A stretch of 64,000 nucleotides of DNA, taken from Trichomonas vaginalis G3 (Eukaryota; Parabasalia; Trichomonadida; Trichomonadidae). Location: the NCBI RefSeq assembly GCF_026262505.1, contig NC_067203.1:27447411-27511410 (forward strand), in the 5' to 3' direction. Shown piece after piece: positions 51,729 through 61,813 of the stretch; position 1 is the first letter of the stretch; each line of letters opens with the position of its first letter. The notes beneath the pieces are model-generated. The model was not told the origin of the DNA, did not search any database, and worked only from the letters and a program-made list of their open reading frames with translations. A program made the position numbers and the translations under genes.

Positions 51729-52283
51729 AGTAGTATATGATGCGGGTTGTGTGACTTTTTTTGTAATCGTAAGAATTCTCACATAATTGAATGATTTTTG
51801 AACATACTTCCGAATAGCAGATTTTAAAAATTTATGAATAATTTATAAAAAGTTTTTATTCCTACAATTCCTATATTACCACAATAAACTCTCAGAATAA
51901 AAACATTATATATTTTCTTCATACTTTTAAAAATTATTTAATTATTCAAAAAATTATTTCCATCCTTAATTATTCAAAAAAAATTGACAAAGTGTTATTT
52001 ATCAATAAAAATTATTTCTTATACAATATATTATTTTTTTAAATTTTTAAGTAAGATTTTTCATTCTGGATTGAAATTTAAGGGATATTTAAATTCTAAA
52101 TCGGTAGAAAGATTCTATTTTTTGCATAGATTCCAAATATGGTGTCAAATTTTAAAAAAATTTTGAATTCAATGAGTTATATCAAAAATAAAATTCTTGA
52201 TTAGAGTAAAAAAATTTAAATAATTTATTTAAATATTTTCTTCTGACATTTTTGAATAATTTATTTTTTTAATTCGTAAGAAA
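51729..52283. repeat. P2 terminal region
   Basis: There is no gene. The outer 55 bases resemble the P1 end (GTGACTTTTTTTGTAA and CGTAAGAATTC-type words); further in, the two differ. It ends in the start box TTTTTTTAATTCGTAAGAAA before the first P2 gene. Confidence 0.55.
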
Positions 52284-52758
52284 ATGAGTGGATCAAGATT
52301 CGTAACCGTCAATCAATTAATGGATGCTCTTTCACCAATTCTTGAAAATGTTAAACAAGTAGATGTTTATTTCGATGATTATGTAGAAAGTATATATTAT
52401 AAAGGTAAGTTTAATATTAAACCTATTGCTTTTGCATTTGATAATAAATTAATTGAAAATGCAAAAATTTGGGAATTAATTCCAGATATTGAATATATAA
52501 CGAAATATAATATAAATGGTTCAAACGAATTCCAACCACAAAAGTTCTTTGTAAATTAATGATCAAAACTGAGGAAAAATTTATGAATTTACATATCATC
52601 CAAATAAAGTTTCAGAACTAGAAAATGAAAAACTTCAGAAAAAATTAAACGATAGACTTTCAAATGATCGTATTGAAAAAATAAATAAACTAGCAGAAGT
52701 TGCATTTAATAATGAAATATTTGATGAATATAACCTTGAACTCAGTGATGGGCTTTAA
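52284..52758 (+). pseudogene. P2 part: relative of the P1 159-aa end gene, broken
   Basis: It starts MSGSRFVTVNQLMDALSPIL, nearly the same as 36364-36843. It overlaps its convergent neighbour by four bases as in P1. Function unknown. Confidence 0.55.
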
Positions 52759-53135
52759 GGACCCGGGCTCAACGAGTCATGATTTATGAAATCAATAATT
52801 TGATTTATTCGCTCTTCAATAATTTCTATTCTTTTTGTTAAATCATCTATTTTCATTAATGAGGTGATTCGTGATTGAGGAATAGATTTCAAACTAACCA
52901 CTCCTTTTATTTTTGAAATTTTGAATCCATCAACTTTAAACATTTTATTCAATTTACACGTTGTCAATTCTTCAAATAATTTTTTATTATTAGCATAATA
53001 GTCATTAAATTCTTCAACAGATGAAAAAATTTTTATTTCAGTAATTGGTTTAACAACGTTTATTTTTTGTTGAACATTTTCACTTTCATTTATTTCTTCC
53101 TCCTCTGTTTCATTTATTTTTAAAATTGGTTTCAT
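52755..53135 (-). CDS. P2 part: 126-aa coiled-coil protein, whole
   Basis: It is full length and differs from the P1 protein (35987-36367) by a handful of residues near the start and in the coiled coil. Function unknown; its retention in both elements supports a real gene. Confidence 0.55.
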   Translation of the reverse strand: MKPILKINETEEEEINESENVQQKINVVKPITEIKIFSSVEEFNDYYANNKKLFEELTTCKLNKMFKVDGFKISKIKGVVSLKSIPQSRITSLMKIDDLTKRIEIIEERINQIIDFINHDSLSPGP

Positions 53136-53199
53136 TTATCATTAAATAAAAATTAGAATATAAGTGATGAAATATATTTTTTTTAATATTAAATCAGAA

Positions 53200-53434
53200 A
53201 TGGCGCAGGATTCTTTAAAAAATTATGGGATGGAATTAAGAAAGCTGCAGGTTGGGTTCATAAAAATATTATTAAACCCGTTGCAAACTTTTTGGCACCA
53301 GTAGCGAAAACGGCAGGAACTATCATAGGTGGAGTATTAGGTACTAAAGCAGGTAATCCGGCATGGGAGCACAAGCAGGTAACGCAATTGGTGGAATTGC
53401 TGAAGGAATACTTAATAAAATAGGAGGTAGATAG
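53200..53434 (+). pseudogene. P2 part: small amphipathic virion protein II, broken
   Basis: It is the relative of 35684-35920, with the same glycine/alanine-rich hydrophobic middle. The gene is broken. Its orientation relative to the capsid gene is as in P1. Confidence 0.5.
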
Positions 53435-53453
53435 TGGAAAAATAAATATTTTT

Positions 53454-53663
53454 TTATCTTAGTATCGGTTAGTCTTTGATAAACTTTTTCTCCTTTATTT
53501 AATATTCTCTTATTGGGGCAGCTTTTGGTGTTATTGATTCAGCAACGTCACTAATTGCTTCTTTATTCTTAAATATCCAATTTGCTCCTTTTTCATGTTT
53601 CCCAAACTTTATGCGCTCCTCTTTTTACTTTATCCCACAGTTTCTTAAATATCCTGCAGCCAT
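53454..53663 (-). pseudogene. P2 part: small amphipathic virion protein I, broken
   Basis: It is the relative of 35444-35659 and is convergent with the other small protein, mirroring the P1 arrangement. The gene is broken. Confidence 0.5.
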
Positions 53664-53732
53664 AGTTGATTATTTCATTAAAATTAAAAATTCATTTTCA
53701 TCTTTTAATTTTGATTTTTTATTTATTAATAA

Positions 53733-55373
53733 ATGACGACTAACTATTTGGTGCCAAACACTAAACCGATTAATGGAAATGTGTTTCATTCATTCGAAAA
53801 GATAAATGAAATATTCGCAAAGAATGACGGTAGAAGATATTATAGAGAACTTGAAAGTTCATGCTATGACTCTGATGCTCCATATTTTGATGATAAACAA
53901 ACTCATTTAAGAATTACAAATCCGGCTCATGATGTGAACCAATTAGGTGACACATATATTAAACGCAAAGTTAAAGCAACTCTAGTTTCAAATAAAGCTT
54001 TCACATGTGATGCCGCTTTTAAATGCATGCGTTTATTCGTTGGTTACAAATCATCAAATCAAAGCTTTAAACAATTAGAAGTAGAAACCGAAAGAGGTGA
54101 TGCCGGTTATCTTCAGATGGATTGCGCCCGTGAATCTTTCGCATTTGCAACATATAAACCAAAATCAGAAAGGAAAGTTAAAAAGTTTGTTCATTCGTTA
54201 TATAATAATGTTCAAAAATATGATAACTCAGTATGTGGTAAATATATTGACCCTTCAGAAGTTTTCAAGAAAGCAAATGAAGAAGTTGATGTCACTTTTG
54301 ATATGATTATTCCGGTAAATGATTTGTTAGCATTTCAGGCGTTCGATGATTATCCTAAATCATTTGGTGATATCATTCTTAAATATTATGTTTTCAGGGA
54401 TACTTTAGTATTTTGTCAGGTTGACCCGTTAAGAGTTGCTGATTTACAAAATTACGTTTATGAAAAGATAACTGATGAAAATTATGAAAAGATTATGAAT
54501 CATGTTTATAAATATGATCGCAAATTCCAACAAATCGGACTTCCTGCCAAATTAATTACAAGCTTAGCCGCTACATCTGCTGACGCAACAGTTGATGACG
54601 TTATTATTTCATGCACAAAGATGGAAGTTTTAGAGGATAAATGCATTACACCAGGATACGGTTTAATTGAAGAATCAGTTAAAGCAATACCACGTTTATT
54701 CAGTAAGGAAGATCCATTCATGATTCCAGCTCAACATATTGACGTTCGTTCACTAAATGGAGGTTGCATCACTCCTGAAGGTATTAGCTCAGATTTCTCA
54801 TACGCTCTTCATAATGTTACAGATGTTGTGTTAACATTTCCGAAGAATGCAATGCAAAGAACAGTTTTAGAAAATCCAATGCTTCGAGGTCTTCAGGTCA
54901 CTATAGATTCCAGAAACTTCCCCGATCAAGCGATGACCACAGTGGGTGACATATTCTTTACACGTATGCTTCAAGCTTCTGATTTAGATGGAGTGAATGA
55001 ATGCACAGAAGAATACGAGGACTCATTAACTAGACCACTGAATGATGATGATGGCACGCCATTAGCTAGAACATGGAAAGACCAAACTTCATTCTTATGC
55101 ACTATTCCAGTTCAACGTGATGGAGCGGGTATATTCTTTGATGGATTAGAAACTTTCAACTCACAAGTTACAGTACAAGTGAAAGCTTATCCAATCATTC
55201 AGGGTGAAAATGACACTTACTGTTCAAAGGTGACAAATCCTCCTCAGGTTTGGTTTACTAGGACTACATATTGGACATGGACACCGGATGAAGGTTTGAA
55301 ATATCATCCAACAGGTACACCACCACAGTATAGAAGTTCATATGATGAAATATTGATGAATAGAAATGTTTAA
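53733..55373 (+). CDS. P2 part: major capsid protein candidate, looks whole
   Basis: This 546-aa frame starts MTTNYLVPNTKPINGNVFHS after TTTTTATTTATTAATAA. It is beta-rich, with stretches such as KVKATLVSNKAF, VDVTFDMIIPVNDLLAF, VTDVVLTFPKNAM and LRGLQVTIDSRNF, and a proline/tyrosine-rich end (KYHPTGTPPQYRSSYDE). Size, composition and position before the ATPase fit a double jelly-roll capsid protein. It is almost identical to the P1 copy, which is broken. No motif by itself proves the fold. Confidence 0.65.
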   Translation: MTTNYLVPNTKPINGNVFHSFEKINEIFAKNDGRRYYRELESSCYDSDAPYFDDKQTHLRITNPAHDVNQLGDTYIKRKVKATLVSNKAFTCDAAFKCMRLFVGYKSSNQSFKQLEVETERGDAGYLQMDCARESFAFATYKPKSERKVKKFVHSLYNNVQKYDNSVCGKYIDPSEVFKKANEEVDVTFDMIIPVNDLLAFQAFDDYPKSFGDIILKYYVFRDTLVFCQVDPLRVADLQNYVYEKITDENYEKIMNHVYKYDRKFQQIGLPAKLITSLAATSADATVDDVIISCTKMEVLEDKCITPGYGLIEESVKAIPRLFSKEDPFMIPAQHIDVRSLNGGCITPEGISSDFSYALHNVTDVVLTFPKNAMQRTVLENPMLRGLQVTIDSRNFPDQAMTTVGDIFFTRMLQASDLDGVNECTEEYEDSLTRPLNDDDGTPLARTWKDQTSFLCTIPVQRDGAGIFFDGLETFNSQVTVQVKAYPIIQGENDTYCSKVTNPPQVWFTRTTYWTWTPDEGLKYHPTGTPPQYRSSYDEILMNRNV

Positions 55374-55397
55374 AATTATAAATTTATTTTTGATTAA

Positions 55398-56208
55398 ATG
55401 GATTTAAATTCTGAAGAATTAACAGATGTATATAATACCTACATAGATGATATGATTAATGAAGCATTGAGTGATAATAGAAATGCTCTATCTAAGGAAA
55501 AATTAATGAAAATTCCATATTCTGAATGTTACTTAAATTCAATCACTGCAGCAATTGGTAAACAGAATAAAGGTAAAACATTAACGATATTAAACAGATT
55601 ATTTATTGCTAACACTTCCCCCTATTCACATGTGTTAATTTATATCAACCGTTCAGGTTCACCTTCAGATGATACATTTGAATCTTTAAAGCATTTAATC
55701 AAAATTCCAATTATTTATTTATCACAAGAAGAAGCAGAAGATTATTTAAAAAACTTTTTAATGTATAAAGAATTATATAATACAATCAAGAAGCAAGGAT
55801 TAGAGGATAAAATTATTGATAAACAAAGGGATGAATTATTTGAAACACTTTCTATTTCAAATTTTGATAAAGAATTTTTGCATTCACTTAATTCTAGATG
55901 ATGCCGTGAAATCAAAACTAATAACTAATGAGAAATCATATTTTAATCAGTTATTAACTCAATGTCGACATATTCAATGTTCATTCTTTATGGCTGTTCA
56001 ATACTTTAAAGCATTAAGCACAAACATTAAATCAAACCTGTCCACCCTTTTCATTTTCAGTGGTTTTAGTCGTCAACAGTTGAACGTTATGCTTTATCAA
56101 GTGAATTTACCAATGAGCATTAATGAACTTTACACACAATATCAACAATTAGGAGAACATGGAAAAATAATAGTTGATTTAAATAAAGGTTCCATTAAAT
56201 TCGAATAA
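55398..56208 (+). pseudogene. P2 part: packaging ATPase, broken
   Basis: It starts MDLNSEELTDVYNTYIDDMI. It has the same Walker A (AIGKQNKGKT), LDDAV Walker B and FIFSGFSRQQLNVML region as P1. It begins 24 bp after the capsid stop. The gene is broken (about one break). Confidence 0.75.
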
Positions 56209-56249
56209 CTTTTTTATAATTAATTTTTATTTTTTATTTATAATTAAAC

Positions 56250-57190
56250 ATGACAGAAATTGCAAATCTTCTACAGGTTCCATTAAAACAAGGGACAAAC
56301 AAAAAGGGTGCATATAATAGAACTATGAAAGTTCCAGACGGAATGAAAGAATTAGTCCACATTGTTGCCGGTCTTCAAAAGGATGTTAAACAAATGAGAA
56401 ACGTTTTAACATTACCAGAAGCTCAAGCATATGCCAAACGTCATGGACCAAATTGGGAAGCACATGAAGCAGACATTACAGGACCAAATGGAAAGCCTGA
56501 TGGAATAAATGAAGTCTTTGTTACTGATGGTCAAGGAAATATTAAAGTCATAAATGGGTATAAATTAACAATGACGGATTATCCTAAACGTAAAGCATAT
56601 AATGAACGTTATCCTATGAATTTGATGTAAATGGAAAAGCTGTTAAACAACATATCGGAGACAGTAAAGATGGACCAATTCTTTCATACCGTCATAATCC
56701 ATATTCTTATTTCAATGAAGAATTAAACGCTATTGAAGAAGGACCAAACGGATTACCTCAATATGTTAATCAGTTTGATGGTCAATATGCAAATTTGAGA
56801 CCTGAAATTCCAGCTAAGAAATTCTTTAAAGTTGCTTTATTCGATCCACTGTTCAATGAACAGAAAGAAGCAATGAAAGCAGAATTTAAACCAATTCAAG
56901 TGGCAAGAATTTCTTCATCTTCACTTTCAGAAGCGTTCAAGGAATTGATAAAGAAACCACTTTTTCTCAACAAGGTTATAACTTTGATTTAATTAAAGAA
57001 AGTGATAGACGTAAATTAGAAAAATCAGATGGTTTTGAATGCATGTAATGAAATGATTAAAGATATTGTAAATGATAAAATAAGACTGGAAGAAACTCAA
57101 ATCATTATCAATAACATAATTGGTGCAGTTACAAAGAAAGTATAAGCAAACAAGGATGAACCTTGGGATATTACCGTAACAACTAAATAA
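56250..57190 (+). pseudogene. P2 part: unknown virion-block protein, broken and diverged
   Basis: It starts [20 protein letters not shown]. The first half is close to P1 (31957-32855), while the second half is much more different at both DNA and protein level, as if it came from another lineage. Several breaks. Function unknown. Confidence 0.5.
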
Positions 57191-57229
57191 AACTTTAAAT
57201 ATATTTTTCTTTTTTTTATTCAATTATAA

Positions 57230-57928
57230 ATGAGAAGACGTTTCACAAGTCAAAAGAACACAAACGCAAAAGCAGAGATTACGGTTGGTTATAACGTAAA
57301 TGATGATAAATCACGAATTATTCAAAATGTTAAAGTTAATGTTAGTCCTGAATTAACAAGGTCAGCAACACAGTCCAATTTATTAACTCGTGACTTACCA
57401 AAGAAAGAGGAGGAGCAAAATAAAGAAGATGAAGACCCAATCATTTTATCTGAACCCGGTAAAGAACCCGTTGAAATCCCCACATATCCAACATACTCCC
57501 CACCTCTTTCATCAAACATCGAGAACCCAGGAATCTACGATTCCAGTCACAATGCGCCATATAAAGTAGACATTAATTCTGAATTAATGAAAATTTACCG
57601 TGATATAATAATTAATAATTATGATTCAATAATAAATTTAATTGACCAATCTGGTTTAATTATTTTACCTTATGAATCATTAATTCACATTATCGCCATT
57701 CTTTGTGATGTTCAAGATTCAGACGTTAAGATTCAATTTTTCATAGATGATGAGGTTTCATGCTGCGGAACAGTTGCAAAAATAAATCCTATAAAGGATA
57801 TTAGCACAATTAAGATATCAAAGAACGGAGCAACAACTGAACTACATTTAACTTATAATAACATATACAATAAAATAGTTGATGAATATAAAATATCACT
57901 TGAAAAATTCTTTGTTAAGGCTATTTAA
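57230..57928 (+). CDS. P2 part: 232-aa proline-rich-linker protein, whole
   Basis: It starts MRRRFTSQKNTNAKAEITVG and is full length relative to P1 (31226-31924), with about ten residue changes, mostly in the linker. It overlaps its convergent neighbour by four bases. Function unknown. Confidence 0.6.
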   Translation: MRRRFTSQKNTNAKAEITVGYNVNDDKSRIIQNVKVNVSPELTRSATQSNLLTRDLPKKEEEQNKEDEDPIILSEPGKEPVEIPTYPTYSPPLSSNIENPGIYDSSHNAPYKVDINSELMKIYRDIIINNYDSIINLIDQSGLIILPYESLIHIIAILCDVQDSDVKIQFFIDDEVSCCGTVAKINPIKDISTIKISKNGATTELHLTYNNIYNKIVDEYKISLEKFFVKAI

Positions 57929-58403
57929 TATTCAAGCATTAACATTATCGAATAATAACCTTTGAATCATAATCAATAATAATTGACCTTTCACCAGTTT
58001 CTATCGTTTGTTTTATTTCTTTTTGTTCCCCACTATCCGGATCGGTCATTGTAATTGTTTTTGTTATAGTATCAGCTTTATCTTTAACTTCAATCTTTTT
58101 TCCATCAGGATATTTAAACCAAAATTCCAAAAATTCGATATTGTCAATCTGTTCATATTTTAATCTATCAATTACATTTTTAATACCATCTGAAAATCTT
58201 ATGAAATGGTCATTATATGGGTTTGATTGAACTAAATTTGAATGAAGTGAAATATAACCTGTTGATGAATATGACACTGACTCATATTTTCTGAAAACAC
58301 TAAAATTTATAACATGAATGAATTTCTTATTCGTTGAATTTATGAATTCTTGAGGTAATCTTATTCTAGTTTTATTTATCACTGGAAAATAACGCTTTAC
58401 CAT
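57925..58403 (-). pseudogene. P2 part: penton-like candidate, broken
   Basis: It is the relative of 30750-31229 (MVKRYFPVINKTRIR). The gene is broken. It is divergent from the next gene with the same 19-bp gap as in P1. Confidence 0.35.
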
Positions 58404-58422
58404 ATTTTTAATCGTAATAAAA

Positions 58423-59131
58423 ATGTCAATTATCAATATTATTTCGAATAATAGTTGTGAATTAAATTTAACAGTTAGCGGAATTTATAATGTTACTCTC
58501 GTTTCTGTGAGTGGTAAATTTAATCCCATTCTTTTAGACCCTTCAGATTATATATCATTTATTAAAGATGACCTTGAAAAAACGTATGATATGTATATAA
58601 ATAATGTGATAGCGAAATGGGATATTAACATGATTTTAAGTTATTTAAATGAATCATTTATCGTATGGTATGAAGAAAATTTTAAATCAAAACCGGATAA
58701 ACTTTTTGAACTTGATGAAATAAATAACCTTATTAAATTTCCGCTGAAAATTAAATTTTGTACTCCTCATCTTCGTTCATTGTTGGGAATATTAAATTTT
58801 GAAAAAAGATGTTGGGGATGTTTTGTATTCTGACACTGGTTCCAATTTCATTTTAATCAATGTGATAAAGTTAATACCCAATGAGATTTTCACATCAAAC
58901 ATTAGACCTAACTCTTACCCATCAATACAAAACATTTTATCCATCAACTTAAACACATTTTCTTTATCATATCCGTTTCAATTATCCGGGAATTCATTTA
59001 TTCTTCATTCAAAAGATGTATCAAATATTAAATTTAGAATAACTGACCTATTTGATTGTGATTTAGAATTCATGAATGAAATATTATGGCAATTTCAAAT
59101 AGAAAAAATAGCTGATGAGATAACAGATTAA
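58423..59131 (+). pseudogene. P2 part: unknown capsid-block protein, broken
   Basis: It is the relative of 30024-30730, starting MSIINIISNNSCELNLTVSG. The gene is broken here as in P1. Function unknown. Confidence 0.45.
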
Positions 59132-59155
59132 ATATTTATTTTTAAATCATAATAA

Positions 59156-60499
59156 ATGATTAAACAACAACAACTTAAGGCACAAAACACCCAGGTCCCT
59201 CAGACCATTACATACGCCATATATGCATATAATTCAAAGATGGCAGAACAAACGCAAAGGTTGAAATATGGAGATTTGGAGATAGTATTGAAAAATGACC
59301 ATTTCGAATTCGTTTGCAAAGGTGGTGCAGTGATATCAAATATAAAAGAAATTTTATTTATGAATTCAAAAATTAAAGGAATAACGGATGATATAACATC
59401 AATTCCACCAGAAGAACAGAGATATTACGCATTAAATGCATTTCCTAAAGTTTTGAAGATTGGAAGATTTAATTTAAATGAGGAATTCATAGAAGGTTTC
59501 CTAAACGACATAATGAAGAAGGCAGATAAGGAATATGTTGATAGTGAATTAAATAAGAAGGCAGATAAAACTTATGTGGATGAAAAAGATAATGAAATAT
59601 ATGAAAAAATTAAAGAAAGGGTTGAATGGTATCATAAATGGACATTGAAGACTTTTAAATTTAAAGCTGATACAGGGTGGGTTTCAGGATGTTTAGATCT
59701 TAAAGCAGATAAAACTTATGTTAACGATGAGTTAAATAAGAAGGCAGATAAAACTTATGTTAACGATGAGTTAAATAAGAAGGCAGATAAGGAATATGTT
59801 GATAGTGAGTTAAATAAGAAGGCAGATAAAACTTATGTGGATGAAATATACCAAAGTTTGATAGGAACAACAAAAAATATTGAAACTATTGTTGGGGATG
59901 TTTCTATCTATGAAGAAAACAAATATTTTAGATGGGAGTTTGTACACTCCTTAAAAAATGGTATACGGTATAAACTCATTCCGAAAAATAACAATGAAAT
60001 GTATGTAGGCTATATAAAGAATAATGGTACACAAGTTAAAGTTCCATTAGACAACAACTGCTACTTAAACTTATATGGAGACGAACAAAAGAAATATTTA
60101 AGAGTTTATGAAATGGCAGGTATGACGTTGGCTGACCCAGCTCCAGCACCATATTATTATGACTATGGAGATGACGACAGAACACCACATGTAGATGAAC
60201 AAAAACTAACATTATATTTAGATTATTATAGATATAAAAGATATAATGCAATAGAAAAAACGAGAATAGTATATTATTATACAGATGACAGAAATAAATA
60301 TTATAGTCAAGATTTTACCTACCCTGAAAACATAAGATTATATTATAAAAAATATTCTGACACAAACCAGAAGAAACCTGAAATAGTTACACTATATCTT
60401 AAGTTCAAAAGAGAAGTTAGTATACATATCAAGTGTACGGAGGCACTGCGAGCCTCCTTACACCTGATATGTGAATTTGACACTTTACAAAACCGTTAA
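59156..60499 (+). CDS. P2 part: fibre protein with a different head, looks whole
   Basis: A 447-aa frame from MIKQQQLKAQNTQ. The first 115 residues match the P1 fibre foot. About five to six 13-residue repeats follow (KADKTYVNDELNK), and then, from about residue 235, a head unrelated to P1's: SLIGTTKNIETIVGDVS, VHSLKNGIRYKLIPKNNN and tyrosine-rich strands. No Asp-box protein or phage-type tip gene follows. Near its 3' end the coding DNA forms a strong hairpin (60424-60472). It is the likely attachment fibre; the head exchange is discussed in the findings. Confidence 0.65.
   Translation: MIKQQQLKAQNTQVPQTITYAIYAYNSKMAEQTQRLKYGDLEIVLKNDHFEFVCKGGAVISNIKEILFMNSKIKGITDDITSIPPEEQRYYALNAFPKVLKIGRFNLNEEFIEGFLNDIMKKADKEYVDSELNKKADKTYVDEKDNEIYEKIKERVEWYHKWTLKTFKFKADTGWVSGCLDLKADKTYVNDELNKKADKTYVNDELNKKADKEYVDSELNKKADKTYVDEIYQSLIGTTKNIETIVGDVSIYEENKYFRWEFVHSLKNGIRYKLIPKNNNEMYVGYIKNNGTQVKVPLDNNCYLNLYGDEQKKYLRVYEMAGMTLADPAPAPYYYDYGDDDRTPHVDEQKLTLYLDYYRYKRYNAIEKTRIVYYYTDDRNKYYSQDFTYPENIRLYYKKYSDTNQKKPEIVTLYLKFKREVSIHIKCTEALRASLHLICEFDTLQNR
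60424..60472. repeat. Strong hairpin near the P2/P3 boundary
   Basis: Arms of about 21 bp (ACATATCAAGTGTACGGAGG... and its near complement, two mismatches) surround a short loop. It lies in the last 25 codons of the fibre frame and about 30-80 bp before the sequence changes to the P3 lineage. Confidence 0.7.
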
Positions 60500-60595
60500 C
60501 GTATATTTTACAACACAAACACAAACACCAACTTAACCTTAAATATTTATAAAGCCGCCAACCACTTCACCTTACTACTGTAAAAATAAACGTTC

Positions 60596-60922
60596 TCACT
60601 TACAAAAGTATTGCAACTCTTCCCATTGCTGTGCTTCACACAATAGTTCATATTCTTCAGTATCGCTGCTGTCGCTCCAATCGTCAGAGTCAAAATCACT
60701 GTCATAGTTTATACCTGTAAGTTTTGACAAAGCTAATGAAACACGCTTACCGTTTGTATCGTATGCTTGTATAAACTTTCCATTCTTCATTCCTTCATAA
60801 ACGCTCAAACTAACTTTACCCTTTCTCCCTCGTATCTGATAGAATGTATTTTCACGAGGAACGAAGAACAAATTCTTGAACTCATGACCGTTGTAGTTTG
60901 TTATCTCAATAGTTTTCGTCAT
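60596..60922 (-). CDS. P3 part: unknown protein with acidic tail, 108 aa
   Basis: It starts MTKTIEITNYNGHEFKNLFF after TTTATTTTATTTTTATATAA, a T-rich start box like those in P1. There is a small beta-rich part with RGRKGKVSLSV, then an Asp/Ser-rich acidic stretch (YDSDFDSDDWSDSSDTEEYE). Function not recognised. Confidence 0.5.
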   Translation of the reverse strand: MTKTIEITNYNGHEFKNLFFVPRENTFYQIRGRKGKVSLSVYEGMKNGKFIQAYDTNGKRVSLALSKLTGINYDSDFDSDDWSDSSDTEEYELLCEAQQWEELQYFCK

Positions 60923-61060
60923 TTATATAAAAATAAAATAAAAAATAAACTTAAAAATTAATGATATCACCACTCCCACACGTATGAAAACATCCATTTA
61001 AATTTAGGGTAGAAGGTTAGATCTAACCTCATTTCTACCCTCATTTCTACCCTGTTGAAT
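60923..61060. promoter_or_regulatory. Intergenic hairpin and TTTCTACCC repeats
   Basis: GGGTAGAAGGTTAGATCTAA (61007 on) is the left side of a hairpin ending TTTCTACCC near 61040, centred on GGTTAGATCTAACC. CTCATTTCTACCCT is repeated directly afterwards. It lies between two same-strand genes, right after the stop of the 175-aa gene. Confidence 0.5.
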
Positions 61061-61588
61061 TCATTGCTTTATAACTCTCTTCCTTGGTTTCTTTTTAGTT
61101 GCTTTCTTCACGTCTGTCTCCAACTTGACTGTCTTTCTTCTTCGGCCGTAATGATACCAGTTACTTCCACCAGTCAATGGGTCAAATGGTCTTTCGTAAG
61201 GGTTTCCATACATTCCATAAGGTCCGTATGGATAAACTACTGGTGGAGAAGAAACATTTTCTTTAGTTCCATCGACTCTATTTAAATGCATTGTTTCACC
61301 TTTCATCTGGTCATTAAAGTCTTTTGCGTGTTTTGCAAACTCATCGTCCTTTCCTAAAGCATTTTCTGACTCAGTCGCAACCAAATTGGATGCTTTATTT
61401 ATGAGCCCTATTTTATTTAATCTTAACTTCTTTGCAACCCAGCCTCCAATCTTCCCTTTATTTGCATCTAATGTCTTTGAAACTCTTCCTCCACTCATTT
61501 TATTTACTGCGTCATAAGCTCCAAGTGCTTTTGCTCCAAATGCTAATGCTTTTGTTCCCATTGCGCCTAAAGCTGCCCAAGCTACCAT
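61061..61588 (-). CDS. P3 part: small basic virion protein candidate, 175 aa
   Basis: It starts MVAWAALGAMGTKALAFGAK: an alanine/glycine-rich hydrophobic N-terminus like membrane-active minor capsid proteins (pVI/pX type). The middle is Gly/Tyr/Pro-rich (YPYGPYGMYGNPYERPF), and the C-terminus is strongly basic (KKATKKKPRKRVIKQ), suited to DNA binding. The ATG directly follows the stop of the preceding gene (TAAATG). Confidence 0.55.
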   Translation of the reverse strand: MVAWAALGAMGTKALAFGAKALGAYDAVNKMSGGRVSKTLDANKGKIGGWVAKKLRLNKIGLINKASNLVATESENALGKDDEFAKHAKDFNDQMKGETMHLNRVDGTKENVSSPPVVYPYGPYGMYGNPYERPFDPLTGGSNWYHYGRRRKTVKLETDVKKATKKKPRKRVIKQ

Positions 61589-61813
61589 TTACACCATATT
61601 AAAATCATCTCTCTTCAATATTATCTCATAAAAGTTCTCGTTACTGGAGAAAGTCAATGAAACATAAGCGTTCTCACGGGCTTCGCCCTCACCGCTTTGC
61701 GGTCTATCTAACTTCTTTCTTATATCATCTATACGCTTCAAAATGTCTGAACAATTGCTAACATCTTCTACAACAGTTATTTCATCATGAATGACCTTCA
61801 AGAACAAGCTCAT
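61589..61813 (-). CDS. P3 part: small unknown protein, 74 aa
   Basis: It starts MSLFLKVIHDEITVVEDVSN and ends ILKRDDFNMV. It is joined to both neighbours without spacers: its ATG follows the upstream stop (TAAATG) and its stop abuts the downstream ATG. Function unknown. Confidence 0.5.
   Translation of the reverse strand: MSLFLKVIHDEITVVEDVSNCSDILKRIDDIRKKLDRPQSGEGEARENAYVSLTFSSNENFYEIILKRDDFNMV

Larger units (their letters stand above)
51729..60500. mobile_element. Polinton P2, capsid half only, broken
   Basis: It begins AGTAGTATATGATGCGGGTT, matching the inward-read right end of P1. Its gene order then mirrors P1 from the end through capsid, ATPase and fibre. It has no polymerase, integrase or helicase: after the fibre gene, near 60500, the sequence changes to another Polinton lineage. 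There are about eight breaks; the capsid, the 232-aa gene, the 126-aa gene and the fibre frames read whole. The capsid gene is nearly identical to P1's while other stretches are clearly diverged. The element is fairly young, and the right boundary is approximate. Confidence 0.8.
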
